The notes under the pieces were generated by a model that was not told the DNA's origin, made no database searches, and saw nothing but the letters and a program-made list of their open reading frames with translations. Below, one piece after another: positions 1-7,085 of a stretch of 64,000 nt of DNA. The translations under genes were made by a program, and so were the position numbers. The first letter of the stretch is position 1, and each line of letters opens with the position of its first letter. Origin of the DNA: Xanthobacteraceae bacterium (GTDB lineage: Bacteria; Pseudomonadota; Alphaproteobacteria; Rhizobiales; Xanthobacteraceae); NCBI GenBank assembly GCA_019752575.1, contig JAIELW010000008.1, forward strand, positions 1 through 64,000, read 5' to 3'.

Positions 1-86
1 GTCTGCGATTGTTGTGCGAGCGCCTTGCGGCGCTTCGCGGCACGCTTGCGCGCCGGTTTCGCTTTCTTCTTCCGGGCACGGGCCAT
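1..86 (-). CDS. Lys/Arg-rich basic small protein (5' part only)
   Basis: Reading leftward from an ATG at 86, the first 28 codons run off the window edge. The translation is almost entirely Lys, Arg and Ala (starts MARARKKKAKPARKRAAKRR), like the basic tails of histone H1-like or nucleoid-associated small proteins. A good Shine-Dalgarno (AAGGAG) lies about 6 bases upstream of the ATG, which supports a real start. The length and the rest of the protein are unknown, so no function is assigned. A similar basic tail occurs on the GST-fold protein at 7086. Confidence 0.6.
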   Translation of the reverse strand, partial: MARARKKKAKPARKRAAKRRKALAQQSQ

Positions 87-214
87 GACAATCTCCTTAT
101 GTGTGCCACGATAACGTTGCACCGCTAGCCTTGGTTCCTGAACGTGGAACTCTTAACCCATCGCGCGGGCCGCCCTGCTAGCGTCGGGAACCGGACTATC
201 GGGAGTAGTAACCA

Positions 215-1627
215 GTGTGGCGTAGCGTTTCATCCACACGAGCGATGCTGCTGGTGGCGGCGTGCGTGCTGTTCGCAAGCGGCTGCTCCGTTCACAACAT
301 TCCGGTGAACGAGCCGTTGAACGCGCCTGTCGCGCAGATCATCGCCGAGCAGCAGGCCCCGCCGCTCACCGAAGCCGACGAAAACCTCATCGTGCTCTCG
401 TTCTCGGGCGGCGGCACGCGCGCGGCGGCCTATTCCTTCGGCGTGCTGCGCGGACTCGACCGGCATCAGATTCCGACCGCGCAGGGAGCGCAGCCTTTTC
501 TCAATCAGGTCGATTTCGTCAGCGGTGTTTCCGGCGGCTCGATCACGGCGGCCTATTTCGGTCTGAAGAAGCGCGCGATGCTCGATGATTTCCGCGAGCG
601 CTTTCTCCTGAAGAATGTCGAAAGCGATGCGCTGTCGACGAGCTTTACGCCCGGCAACCTCGTGCGCGGACTTTCCGGCGGCGTGAACGATGCCACGCAT
701 TTCCCGCGCTGGCTCAGCCAGAATTTGTTCGACGGCGCGACATTCTCCGCCTATGCCGCGCAGACGCGGCCGCGCGTACTGATCAACGCGGCCGATATTT
801 TCAATCGAACGCCGTTCGTCTTCAGCCCGACCGCATTCAGCGTGATGTGCAGCGATCTCAACCGCTATCCGATCTCGGACGCGGTGGCGGCGTCGGCGGC
901 GGTGCCGATCGCATTCGCGCCGATCGTGATCGAGAGCTATGCGGGTAAATGTCAGGCGCCGCTGCCCGAATGGGCGATCAAGGCGCGCACGAATCCCAAC
1001 GCGCCGCCCTTGCTCAAGAGCTTCGCCAATGCGCTTGCCAGTTATCACGACGGCAGCGTGCGCTACGTAAAGCTCTTGGATGGCGGTCTGGTCGATAACT
1101 ACGGGCTTTCCGGGTTCACCATCGCGCGGCTTTCGGCGAGCACTCCTTATGAGCCGTTGACGCCGCATCAGGCGGTGAAGCTGCGCCGCGCGCTGTTTCT
1201 AGTGGTCGATGCCGGCCGCGCCGCCGTCGGCGACTGGGTCAACACGCTGGAAGGCCCGCGCGGCGTCGATCTCGTTTCGGCCGCTGCCGATACCGCGATC
1301 GATGCGAGCGTGCGCGCCAGCTACACAGCCTTCGAGCAGACGATGGAGGAGTGGCGGCAGCAACTCGTGCGCTGGCGTTGCGGGCTCTCCGCCGAGCAGC
1401 GCAAACGCTACGGCGCGCCGGCGCGCTGGAACTGCCGCGACGTGCAATTTTTCATCGGTCGGATTGGCTTCGACCAACTCGGCGGACAGCGCGAGCAATA
1501 TCTGAACAAGGTGAAAACCAGCCTGCAATCGCCGCAGGATCAGGTCGATGAAGTGATTACCGCTGGCGACGAGTCCGTTACCAATAACGACGTGCTGCGG
1601 CGGTTCCTGAACAGCACCTGGCGATAG
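215..1627 (+). CDS. Patatin-like phospholipase, predicted lipoprotein
   Basis: A 470-residue patatin-fold serine acyl hydrolase, probably releasing fatty acids from phospholipids at the periplasmic face of an envelope membrane. Visible elements are a signal peptide ending in a lipobox (LFASGC, Cys24), the oxyanion-hole loop GGGTRA at about 65-70, the nucleophile elbow GVSGG (Ser106), and the catalytic Asp in DGG (about 289). Both members of the Ser/Asp dyad are present, so it should be active. The GTG at 215 follows a GGGAG motif by 9 bases; the in-frame ATG at 245 would still leave a signal peptide and is the alternative. It is monocistronic as far as can be seen. Substrate is not deducible. 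Confidence 0.85.
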   Translation: MWRSVSSTRAMLLVAACVLFASGCSVHNIPVNEPLNAPVAQIIAEQQAPPLTEADENLIVLSFSGGGTRAAAYSFGVLRGLDRHQIPTAQGAQPFLNQVDFVSGVSGGSITAAYFGLKKRAMLDDFRERFLLKNVESDALSTSFTPGNLVRGLSGGVNDATHFPRWLSQNLFDGATFSAYAAQTRPRVLINAADIFNRTPFVFSPTAFSVMCSDLNRYPISDAVAASAAVPIAFAPIVIESYAGKCQAPLPEWAIKARTNPNAPPLLKSFANALASYHDGSVRYVKLLDGGLVDNYGLSGFTIARLSASTPYEPLTPHQAVKLRRALFLVVDAGRAAVGDWVNTLEGPRGVDLVSAAADTAIDASVRASYTAFEQTMEEWRQQLVRWRCGLSAEQRKRYGAPARWNCRDVQFFIGRIGFDQLGGQREQYLNKVKTSLQSPQDQVDEVITAGDESVTNNDVLRRFLNSTWR

Positions 1628-1635
1628 TGTGTCTT

Positions 1636-1806
1636 CTAGTTAGTTTTCGCCGGTGGAGTTTGTGATGCAGGAGTTGTGTGGTCTCCGTGCCCGGGTGTAG
1701 GCGCCGGGCCGATGTAACCCGTGAACATAGCCACGACATAAGCGATTGCGGCGAGGCTACCGATGATTGCGCCGGCTGTTATCTTGCGATCTGGTTCGTT
1801 CAGCAT
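1636..1806 (-). CDS. Small single-helix membrane protein with Pro/Thr-rich tail
   Basis: A 56-residue ORF beginning MLNEPDRK, followed by one hydrophobic helix (about residues 10-33) and a hydrophilic tail ending TPPAKTN. The ATG at 1806 is preceded by AGGA at suitable spacing. The tail resembles that of the next gene upstream (TPPANNN at 1891-2199) and the topology is the same, so the two may be paralogues. No family is recognised. It probably sits in the inner membrane with a periplasmic or cytoplasmic tail; orientation is not clear. Confidence 0.6.
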   Translation of the reverse strand: MLNEPDRKITAGAIIGSLAAIAYVVAMFTGYIGPAPTPGHGDHTTPASQTPPAKTN

Positions 1807-1819
1807 CTACGCCATCCTG

Positions 1820-1847
1820 AAAAAATTCGACCCGCAGTAATGCGGGC
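1820..1847 (-). terminator. Rho-independent terminator of the 1891-2199 gene
   Basis: Read on the minus strand, a GCCCGCA/TGCGGGT stem with a 4-base loop is followed within three bases by six consecutive T. It separates the 2199 transcript from the start of the 1806 gene. Confidence 0.75.
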
Positions 1848-1859
1848 CGAGTTCTAGAA

Positions 1860-1915
1860 GGTTAGTTGTTGTTCGCCGGCGGAGTCAAGGTTAGTTGTTG
1901 TTCGCTGGCGGAGTC
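1860..1915. repeat. 27-bp tandem direct repeat over a stop codon
   Basis: Two copies (1860-1886 and 1889-1915) with a 29-bp period differ at one base. The second copy holds the last codons and stop of the 1891-2199 gene (TPPANNN-stop); the first copy is an untranslated echo of that end. It looks like a recent tandem duplication of the 3' end. Confidence 0.85.
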
Positions 1916-2199
1916 TGTGGCGTCTGCGGCGGCGTGGGTTGCGTCGGGTTTGCCGGGTTGTTCGGAGCTGCCGACGGCGGGGCCGCAGGCGACTGTTGCG
2001 TCGCCGGAGGCTGGTTCATGCCGATCGTCGTGGTGTCCGTATCGCTACGGAACATCAGGAATGCGATCAGCGCGCCGAGTACCACAATGGCACCAATCAC
2101 GAGACCCGTGAACCCGGCCGGAGCCGGATCGATGCTCGGACGGCGGCTGAATTCGTCATACTCGAACGATTTGCGGGGGTCGTTCGGATCGTAAGCCAT
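1891..2199 (-). CDS. Small membrane protein with Pro/Asn-rich C-terminal tail
   Basis: A 102-residue protein with a charged N-terminus (YDPNDPRKSFEYDEFSRR), one strong transmembrane helix at about 31-52, and a low-complexity tail of about 45 residues rich in Pro, Gln, Thr, Asn and Ala. The ATG at 2199 has an AGGAGG-like site just upstream. No named family is recognised. The layout suggests a bitopic inner-membrane protein whose tail extends into periplasm or cytoplasm. It is followed by a terminator at 1820-1847, so it is its own transcription unit. Comparable small proteins lie at 1636-1806 and 54516-54683. Confidence 0.7.
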   Translation of the reverse strand: MAYDPNDPRKSFEYDEFSRRPSIDPAPAGFTGLVIGAIVVLGALIAFLMFRSDTDTTTIGMNQPPATQQSPAAPPSAAPNNPANPTQPTPPQTPQTPPANNN

Positions 2200-2317
2200 G
2201 ACGTGTCCTCCTCGATTGCAGAGTGGTGAAAACGCATGGAACCGCAGACTGTTCCATTATTGCGCAGTGCCGTAGGAATTGCGAAATCCGGTGGCTCACG
2301 ATTCGTTACAGAAAAAC

Positions 2318-2692
2318 ATGCTTCACGCATTCGCAATTCTGCTTTGTCTTCAACTCACTGGAGAGGCGCTCGTTCGCGCGACCGATTCGCCGCTGCCGGG
2401 ACCAGTGATCGGATTGGCACTGCTGTTCGTCTGGCTGGTTGCGCGCATACCGCTCCCGCAAGCAACGCATGAGACAGCGGACGGAATTCTGAAGCATCTT
2501 TCGCTGTTGTTTGTGCCGGCCGGGGTCGGCGTCGTGCAGCAGTTGCCGCTGCTCGGCGCGGAAGGCTGGAAGCTGGCCGCAATCATTCTCGTTTCGATTG
2601 CGCTCTCGCTCGCCGCGACCGCGATTACCTTTGCGGCGATCGCGAAATTTATGCAGATCGACAGCGAAGCGCCGGAAGGGAAACGGCGATGA
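2318..2692 (+). CDS. CidA/LrgA family membrane protein
   Basis: A 124-residue hydrophobic protein with four predicted helices, matching the CidA/LrgA (holin-like) family: LLCLQLTGEALVRA, then PLPGPVIGLALLFVWL, then FVPAGVGVVQQL are typical. Family members act with LrgB partners in murein hydrolase control or export of small carboxylates such as pyruvate. The ATG at 2318 gives the usual family length; an upstream TTG at 2279 would add an unlikely polar stretch. The stop overlaps the start of the LrgB gene by 4 bases (ATGA), so the two are co-translated. Confidence 0.85.
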   Translation: MLHAFAILLCLQLTGEALVRATDSPLPGPVIGLALLFVWLVARIPLPQATHETADGILKHLSLLFVPAGVGVVQQLPLLGAEGWKLAAIILVSIALSLAATAITFAAIAKFMQIDSEAPEGKRR

Positions 2693-3408
2693 TCGATTTC
2701 GTCGATCTCTGGGTCTATCTCTCCGGTAGTCCGCTGCTGTGGCTGACCGTGACGCTGGCCGGCTACATCGCGGCGGATGCGATCTCGGCGGCGTGCGGAC
2801 GGCATCCGCTCGCGAACCCGGTTCTGATATCGGTTGTCTTCATCTCAGTGGTGCTCGTGCTGTCGAAGACGGCGTTTCCGAATTACTTCGCCGGCGCACA
2901 GTTCATCCATTTCCTGCTCGGGCCTGCGACGGTTGCGCTCGCGGTGCCGCTCTACCGGCATCTGCCGGAAGTGAAACGGATGTTCGTGCCGATGATCGCG
3001 GCACTCATCGTCGGCTCGATCATTTCGATCACATCGGCGGTGCTGCTCGCGAAATGGCTTGGCTTGAGCAAAGTTGCGACGCTCGCGCTCGCGCCAAAGT
3101 CCGCGACCGCTGCAATCGCGATGGGTGTCGCCGAGCAGATTCAGGGTAATCCGGCATTGACCGCAGTGGTGGTGATCATGACCGGCATTTCCGGCGCGAT
3201 CATCGTGACGCCTTTGATGAACGCGCTGCGGCTCAAGAACTACGCGGCCAGGGGATTTGCGGCAGGGCTCGTTTCGCACGGAATCGGCACGGCGCGGGCC
3301 TTTCAGGTCAATCCGCTCGCAGGCACTTTTGCCGGCATCGCGCTCGGCCTGAACGGCGTGCTGACGGCGATTTTGGTGCCGCTTTTGCTGCCTTGGCTTT
3401 TGGGCTGA
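2689..3408 (+). CDS. LrgB/CidB family membrane protein
   Basis: A 239-residue polytopic protein of the LrgB/CidB (YohK) family. Family-like stretches include FPNYFAGAQFIHFLLGPATV, ALAVPLYRHLP and LAPKSATAAIAMG, and the protein ends with GLVSHGIGTARAF followed by GIALGLNGVLTAIL. It is the obligate partner of the preceding CidA/LrgA protein and overlaps it by 4 bases. In characterised systems the pair modulates autolysis or transports pyruvate-like metabolites; which role applies here cannot be told from sequence. Confidence 0.9.
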   Translation: MIDFVDLWVYLSGSPLLWLTVTLAGYIAADAISAACGRHPLANPVLISVVFISVVLVLSKTAFPNYFAGAQFIHFLLGPATVALAVPLYRHLPEVKRMFVPMIAALIVGSIISITSAVLLAKWLGLSKVATLALAPKSATAAIAMGVAEQIQGNPALTAVVVIMTGISGAIIVTPLMNALRLKNYAARGFAAGLVSHGIGTARAFQVNPLAGTFAGIALGLNGVLTAILVPLLLPWLLG

Positions 3409-3416
3409 GGTATTCT

Positions 3417-3463
3417 CCCTCCCCAGCATGGGGAGGATGGCTGCCGAAGGCAGCCGGGTGGGG
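3417..3463. repeat. Two-hairpin repeat R1 (left border of DUF559 unit 1)
   Basis: CCCTCCCC/GGGGAGG hairpin, then a second hairpin GGCTGCC/GGCAGCC, then GGGTGGGG. It ends 3 bases before the GTG start of the DUF559 gene and is the inverted counterpart of R2 at 3804. Confidence 0.85.
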
Positions 3464-3465
3464 CG

Positions 3466-3864
3466 GTGGCGAACGCGAATGCCAGGGCATTGCGGAAAAG
3501 AATGTCGCAGCAGGAAATCAAACTGTGGCTGCGGCTACGGGCGTTGCGCGAGAGAGACTTTCACTTTCGGCGTCAGGCGCCCCGCGATGGGTTCATCCTG
3601 GACTTCGTTTGTTTACGCGAGAAGCTAATTGTCGAGTTAGACGGCGATACGCACGGTCATTCGCGGCAATTGACGACAGATACCAAGCGTGACGAACATT
3701 TCTTAGAGAAAGGATTTCGAGTCCTTCGGTTCTGGAACACAGACGTGGACCAAAATCTGGACGGCGTCGTCGAAACTGTTTATCGCATTCTTACATCAGC
3801 TAACCCCACCCCGGCCCTTCGGGCCGACCCTCCCCTGACAGGGGAGGGAGGAATCGTGGAATGA
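3466..3864 (+). CDS. DUF559 domain protein (VSR-like endonuclease fold)
   Basis: A 132-residue DUF559 (PF04480) protein. Characteristic parts are [19 protein letters not shown] at the start, then [26 protein letters not shown] (acidic PD-(D/E)xK-like core), and [12 protein letters not shown] near the C-terminus. The family is related to very-short-patch-repair-type nucleases; no reaction has been shown for most members. The coding region is embedded in repeats: GTG start 3 bases after R1, and its last 20 codons are repeat R2. The stop overlaps the HigA-like start (ATGA). A paralogue with the same repeat borders is at 21915-22286, and a 3' fragment lies at 4151. Confidence 0.85.
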   Translation: MANANARALRKRMSQQEIKLWLRLRALRERDFHFRRQAPRDGFILDFVCLREKLIVELDGDTHGHSRQLTTDTKRDEHFLEKGFRVLRFWNTDVDQNLDGVVETVYRILTSANPTPALRADPPLTGEGGIVE

Positions 3865-3865
3865 A
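3748..3865 (+). repeat. Direct repeat copy A (118 bp)
   Basis: Begins at GACCAAAATCTGG inside the DUF559 gene and runs through repeat R2 and GGAGGAATCGTGGA to ATGAA, the first bases of the HigA-like gene. A near-identical copy B lies at 4151-4267 and ends with the first bases of gatB. The copies flank the HigA-like gene. Confidence 0.9.
3804..3848. repeat. Two-hairpin repeat R2 (right border of DUF559 unit 1)
   Basis: CCCCACCC, then hairpin CGGCCC/GGGCCG, then CCCTCCCC-TGACA-GGGGAGGG. It is translated as the C-terminal tail of the DUF559 protein ([17 protein letters not shown]) and carries the GGAGG Shine-Dalgarno used by the next gene. Confidence 0.9.
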
Positions 3866-4139
3866 GCATCCGCCCCATCCCGGTTTATCGGTACGCCACG
3901 ACTGCATGGAGCCGCTTGGCCTGAGCGTGACCGAAACGGCGCGGCGGCTCGGCGTCAGCCGCAAACAGCTATCCGATGTGCTCAACGGCCATGCGGGGAT
4001 TTCGCCCGAGATGGCAATTCGCCTCGACAAGGCATTCGGCGGCGGTGCCGATACTTGGCTGCGGATGCAGGCAGCTTACGATCTCGCGCGAGCCATGAAG
4101 AAAGCGAGCAAGATCAAAGTACGGCGCATCGCGGCGTGA
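3861..4139 (+). CDS. HigA-family antitoxin, orphan (XRE helix-turn-helix)
   Basis: A 92-residue HigA-type addiction-module antitoxin: HPG motif at the N-terminus, [21 protein letters not shown] forming the helix-turn-helix, [20 protein letters not shown], and the family signature [13 protein letters not shown]. Such proteins normally repress their operon and neutralise a HigB RNase encoded just upstream. Here no HigB is present; the upstream gene is DUF559, and the ATG overlaps its stop (ATGA) behind a repeat-borne GGAGG. It sits between 118-bp direct repeats, so it was probably brought in or duplicated with the repeat unit. It could regulate a distant toxin or be a solitary regulator. Confidence 0.85.
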   Translation: MKHPPHPGLSVRHDCMEPLGLSVTETARRLGVSRKQLSDVLNGHAGISPEMAIRLDKAFGGGADTWLRMQAAYDLARAMKKASKIKVRRIAA

Positions 4140-4150
4140 GCTTTGGTGCA

Positions 4151-4243
4151 GACCAAAATCTGGACGGCGTGGTCGAAACTGTTTATCGAACCCTGACAAT
4201 CGATAACCCCACCCCGGCCCTTCGGGCCGACCCTCCCCTATAA
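4151..4243 (+). pseudogene. 3' fragment of a DUF559 gene
   Basis: Encodes only the last part of DUF559 ([15 protein letters not shown], then the repeat-derived [12 protein letters not shown]), matching codons of the full gene at 3748-3843. No start or nuclease core is present. It is part of direct repeat B and marks a duplication or recombination between repeat units. Confidence 0.85.
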
Positions 4244-4253
4244 GGGGGGGAGG
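4207..4253. repeat. Two-hairpin repeat R3 (gatB leader)
   Basis: CCCCACCC, hairpin CGGCCC/GGGCCG, CCCTCCCC-TATAA-GGGGGGGAGG. The terminal GGAGG is 9 bases from the gatB ATG and must be its ribosome binding site; the hairpin could occlude it. Confidence 0.85.
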
Positions 4254-4262
4254 AATCGTGGA

Positions 4263-5732
4263 ATGAACGCACCCACCCGAAATCCGAAACTTCTCAAAGG
4301 CGACAAGCACGACTGGGAAGTCGTCATCGGCATGGAAATCCATGCGCAGGTGACTTCGAACGCAAAATTGTTTTCCGGCGCAAGCACCGAATTCGGCGGC
4401 GAACCGAACTCGCATGTCTCGCTGGTCGATGCGGCGATGCCGGGCATGCTGCCCGTGATCAACAAGAAATGCGTCGAGCAGGCGGTCAAAACCGGCCTCG
4501 GGCTCAAGGCGAAGATCAACAAGAAGTCGGTGTTCGACCGCAAAAACTATTTCTATCCCGATCTGCCGCAAGGCTATCAGATCAGCCAGTTCAAGCATCC
4601 GGTGGTCGGCGAGGGGCAGGTCATCGTCGATATGCAGGACGGCTCCTCGTTCGAAGTCGGCATCGAGCGGCTGCATCTCGAGCAGGACGCCGGCAAGTCG
4701 CTGCACGACCAGCATCCGTCGATGTCTTACGTCGATCTCAACCGCTCGGGCGTCGCGCTGATGGAAATCGTGTCGAAGCCGGACCTGCGCTCGTCGGACG
4801 AAGCCAAAGCCTATGTCACGAAGCTGCGCACGATCCTGCGCTACCTCGGCACCTGCGACGGCGACATGGAGAAGGGCAATCTGCGCGCTGACGTAAACGT
4901 CTCGGTGCGCAAGTCCGGCGACCCGCTCGGCACGCGCTGCGAAATCAAGAACGTGAACTCGATCCGTTTCATCGGCCAGGCGATCGAATACGAGGCACGG
5001 CGCCAGATCGATATTCTCGAAGACGGCGGCAAGATCGATCAGGAAACGCGGCTGTTCGATAACGCCAAGGGCGAGACGCGCTCGATGCGCTCCAAGGAAG
5101 AAGCGCACGACTATCGTTATTTCCCCGATCCCGATCTGCTGCCGCTCGAATTCGACGACGCCTTCATCGCGAAGCTGAAGGCAGATCTGCCCGAACTGCC
5201 AGACGAGAAGAAGGCGCGCTTCGTGAAAGAGTTCGGTCTTTCGCCCTATGACGCGGGCGTGTTGATCGCCGAGCGCGAGACCGCGGCGTTTTTCGAGGAA
5301 GTCGCGAAAGGCCGCGACCCGAAAGCGGCGGCAAACTTCATGGTCAACGAATTCTTCGGCCGGCTGAACAAGGAGGACAAGACGATCGAACAGAGCCCGA
5401 TCTCGGCCAAGCAACTCGGCGCCATCGTCGATCTGATCGCGGACGGCACCATCTCCGGCAAGATCGCGAAAGACCTCTTCGAGATCGTGTGGGAAGAGGG
5501 CGGCGACCCGCGCGATGTCGTCGAGAAGCGCGGCATGAAGCAGGTAACCGACACCGGCGCAATCGAGAAGGTGGTGGACGATATCATCGCGAAAAACCCG
5601 GACAAAGTGGAGCAGGTGAAAACCAAGCCCACCATGCTCGGCTGGTTCGTCGGTCAGACGATCAAGGCGTCCGGCGGCAAAGCGAACCCGCAGGCCGTGA
5701 ACGACATTCTGAAGAAGAAGCTCGGGGTTTAG
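4263..5732 (+). CDS. gatB: Asp/Glu-tRNA amidotransferase subunit B
   Basis: GatB of the GatCAB amidotransferase, 489 residues, full length. It transamidates Glu-tRNA(Gln) or Asp-tRNA(Asn) with ammonia from GatA, in the cytoplasm. Diagnostic stretches are [69 protein letters not shown] and the [12 protein letters not shown] block, with the C-terminal GatB/YqeY domain ending [18 protein letters not shown]. gatC and gatA are not adjacent; the 5' side is occupied by the DUF559/HigA repeat region, and the Shine-Dalgarno lies in repeat R3. It is essential, so the repeat-derived leader must be functional. Confidence 0.97.
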   Translation: MNAPTRNPKLLKGDKHDWEVVIGMEIHAQVTSNAKLFSGASTEFGGEPNSHVSLVDAAMPGMLPVINKKCVEQAVKTGLGLKAKINKKSVFDRKNYFYPDLPQGYQISQFKHPVVGEGQVIVDMQDGSSFEVGIERLHLEQDAGKSLHDQHPSMSYVDLNRSGVALMEIVSKPDLRSSDEAKAYVTKLRTILRYLGTCDGDMEKGNLRADVNVSVRKSGDPLGTRCEIKNVNSIRFIGQAIEYEARRQIDILEDGGKIDQETRLFDNAKGETRSMRSKEEAHDYRYFPDPDLLPLEFDDAFIAKLKADLPELPDEKKARFVKEFGLSPYDAGVLIAERETAAFFEEVAKGRDPKAAANFMVNEFFGRLNKEDKTIEQSPISAKQLGAIVDLIADGTISGKIAKDLFEIVWEEGGDPRDVVEKRGMKQVTDTGAIEKVVDDIIAKNPDKVEQVKTKPTMLGWFVGQTIKASGGKANPQAVNDILKKKLGV

Positions 5733-5830
5733 GAAAGTGGCCAATTGCGTTTCGTGACTCGACAACGATGCGTTGTCGGGTACCTTTCGCGCGCTGAACA
5801 AGAAAAGCGTTTACGGGGAATAATACGCCA

Positions 5831-6457
5831 ATGCCGAAGATCACGTTCTATGCGCATCCGCGTTCCGGTCCGTCCTATCGCGTCGGGCTTGCGCTTGCGC
5901 TCATGAAGGAGCCGTTCGCGTTCGAGATCGTCGACCTTCCGAGTGGCGGCGGTCAGAAGCCCGAATACAAGGCGAAAAGCCGCTTCGGGCAGGTGCCCTG
6001 CATCCAGGACGGCAGCGACACGATCATCCAGTCGAGCGCGATCCTCGAATATCTCGCCGAGAAGACCGGCAAGTTCGGCGGCAAGAACGCGATCGAGCGC
6101 GCGCATATCAACGAATGGATGTTCTGGGATTTCGACCGGCTGTGCCCCGGGCTGTTCCGCTCGCGCGCCTACAAGCTCGGCTTCCGCAAAGGCGAGCAGG
6201 CGGTGATCGATTCCTATAAGACCGACGCCGAGGCTGGCCTTGCCGCGCTCGAAAGCCATTTGTCGAAGAACGAATGGCTTGCGCTCGGCAAGCCGACGAT
6301 TGCGGACATCTCGGTCTACTCCGGAATCTTCTACGCCGCGGACGGCGGCTTCGATCTTTCCAAGTATCCGGGAATTTCGGCGTGGAAAGCGCGCGTAGAA
6401 GCGCTGCCGGGTTACGGCAAACCGGCCGACGTCATTCCGGCTGTACCGCGCGCCTAG
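5831..6457 (+). CDS. Glutathione S-transferase family protein
   Basis: A 208-residue GST: thioredoxin-fold N-terminus (KITFYAHPRSGPSYRVGLAL, FGQVPCIQDGSDTIIQSSAILEYL with the cis-Pro and glutathione-gamma-glutamyl Ser) and an all-helical C-terminal domain with the N-capping box (KPTIADISVY). Members conjugate glutathione to electrophiles or act as glutathione-dependent reductases; substrate is not predictable. Spaced about 100 bases after gatB, behind a GGGGAA motif, likely its own unit. Another GST-fold gene lies at 7086. Confidence 0.85.
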   Translation: MPKITFYAHPRSGPSYRVGLALALMKEPFAFEIVDLPSGGGQKPEYKAKSRFGQVPCIQDGSDTIIQSSAILEYLAEKTGKFGGKNAIERAHINEWMFWDFDRLCPGLFRSRAYKLGFRKGEQAVIDSYKTDAEAGLAALESHLSKNEWLALGKPTIADISVYSGIFYAADGGFDLSKYPGISAWKARVEALPGYGKPADVIPAVPRA

Positions 6458-6528
6458 GGTTTATCTTCGAGTTTTGACGCCGCGATTTCGGCGTTCTTCC
6501 TGCGCTCGGCCTGCATCGCGCGCATCCT

Positions 6529-6566
6529 AAAAAGAAAACATCCGGCGAGGGGAGCCTCGCCGGATG
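6529..6566 (-). terminator. Rho-independent terminator of the PsiF-like gene
   Basis: A perfect 12-bp stem (CATCCGGCGAGG and its complement) with a 4-base loop; on the minus strand it is followed by TTTTCTTTTT. Confidence 0.9.
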
Positions 6567-6588
6567 CTGTGACTGAAATCTAGTTCAG

Positions 6589-6921
6589 TTAGCCAGCCTT
6601 GAGGCACTTCGACATGTAGGCGTTGTAGGCCTTGCGGCCCTTTTCGCCGGTCTGTTTCTTGTGGTCGCCCCAGGACTTCGCGCAATTCGAAAACTTCTTG
6701 CGCGCAGCGAGCTGCTTCGCGGTCGGCGCTTTCTTCTTCGTCGCGGCCTTCGGTTTCTGATCGTCGGCCTTGGTGTCGGCTTTGTCTTCTTTCTTCTTCG
6801 TCGTCTTCTTCTTGGCCTTCGTATCTTCGGTCGTCGTCGTTTGCGCGGTCGTGTAGCTCGGCAAAGTCACGGCGCCGAGGAAGCCCACAAGGGCTACGGC
6901 GAGAATCAATCTATGCAACAT
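6589..6921 (-). CDS. Exported Lys-rich protein with PsiF-like C-terminus
   Basis: A 110-residue protein starting at ATG 6921 with GGAGG 6-10 bases upstream. It has a signal peptide (MLHRLILAVALVGFLGAVTLP), a long Lys/Thr/Ala linker (about 30-70), and a C-terminal module KFSNCAKSWGDHKKQ to AYMSKCLKAG. Two Cys frame this module and it resembles the PsiF repeat of phosphate-starvation-inducible periplasmic proteins. Role in this family is unknown. The basic linker could bind anionic polymers; this is inference. A strong terminator follows. Confidence 0.7.
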   Translation of the reverse strand: MLHRLILAVALVGFLGAVTLPSYTTAQTTTTEDTKAKKKTTKKKEDKADTKADDQKPKAATKKKAPTAKQLAARKKFSNCAKSWGDHKKQTGEKGRKAYNAYMSKCLKAG

Positions 6922-7085
6922 GGAGTTTCCTCCCAAAATTGGGTGCTGGAAGCATACACCCGATTGGACCGCCGGAACACGCAAGGCGGACCCGCCACTG
7001 CACGTGTTGCCGCTTCCAGATTGGCGGCATAACCCATACGGCCATGATCGCCCTGAACGGATGCTGAATGAAGGAGTTCCAAGAG

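Larger units (their letters stand above)
4151..4267 (+). repeat. Direct repeat copy B
   Basis: Counterpart of copy A at 3748-3865, with scattered substitutions. It ends ATGAA, which here is the start of gatB, so the repeat supplies the gatB leader and Shine-Dalgarno. Confidence 0.9.

Noticed and set aside
3417-4253. Repeats considered as a CRISPR array
   Set aside because: Only two or three copies per site, palindromic with variable inner stems, and spaced by genes; no cas genes anywhere.
3969-5801. 610-codon open frame on the minus strand across gatB
   Set aside because: It is the antisense shadow of gatB in GC-rich DNA; it has no recognisable domain, and gatB is certain.
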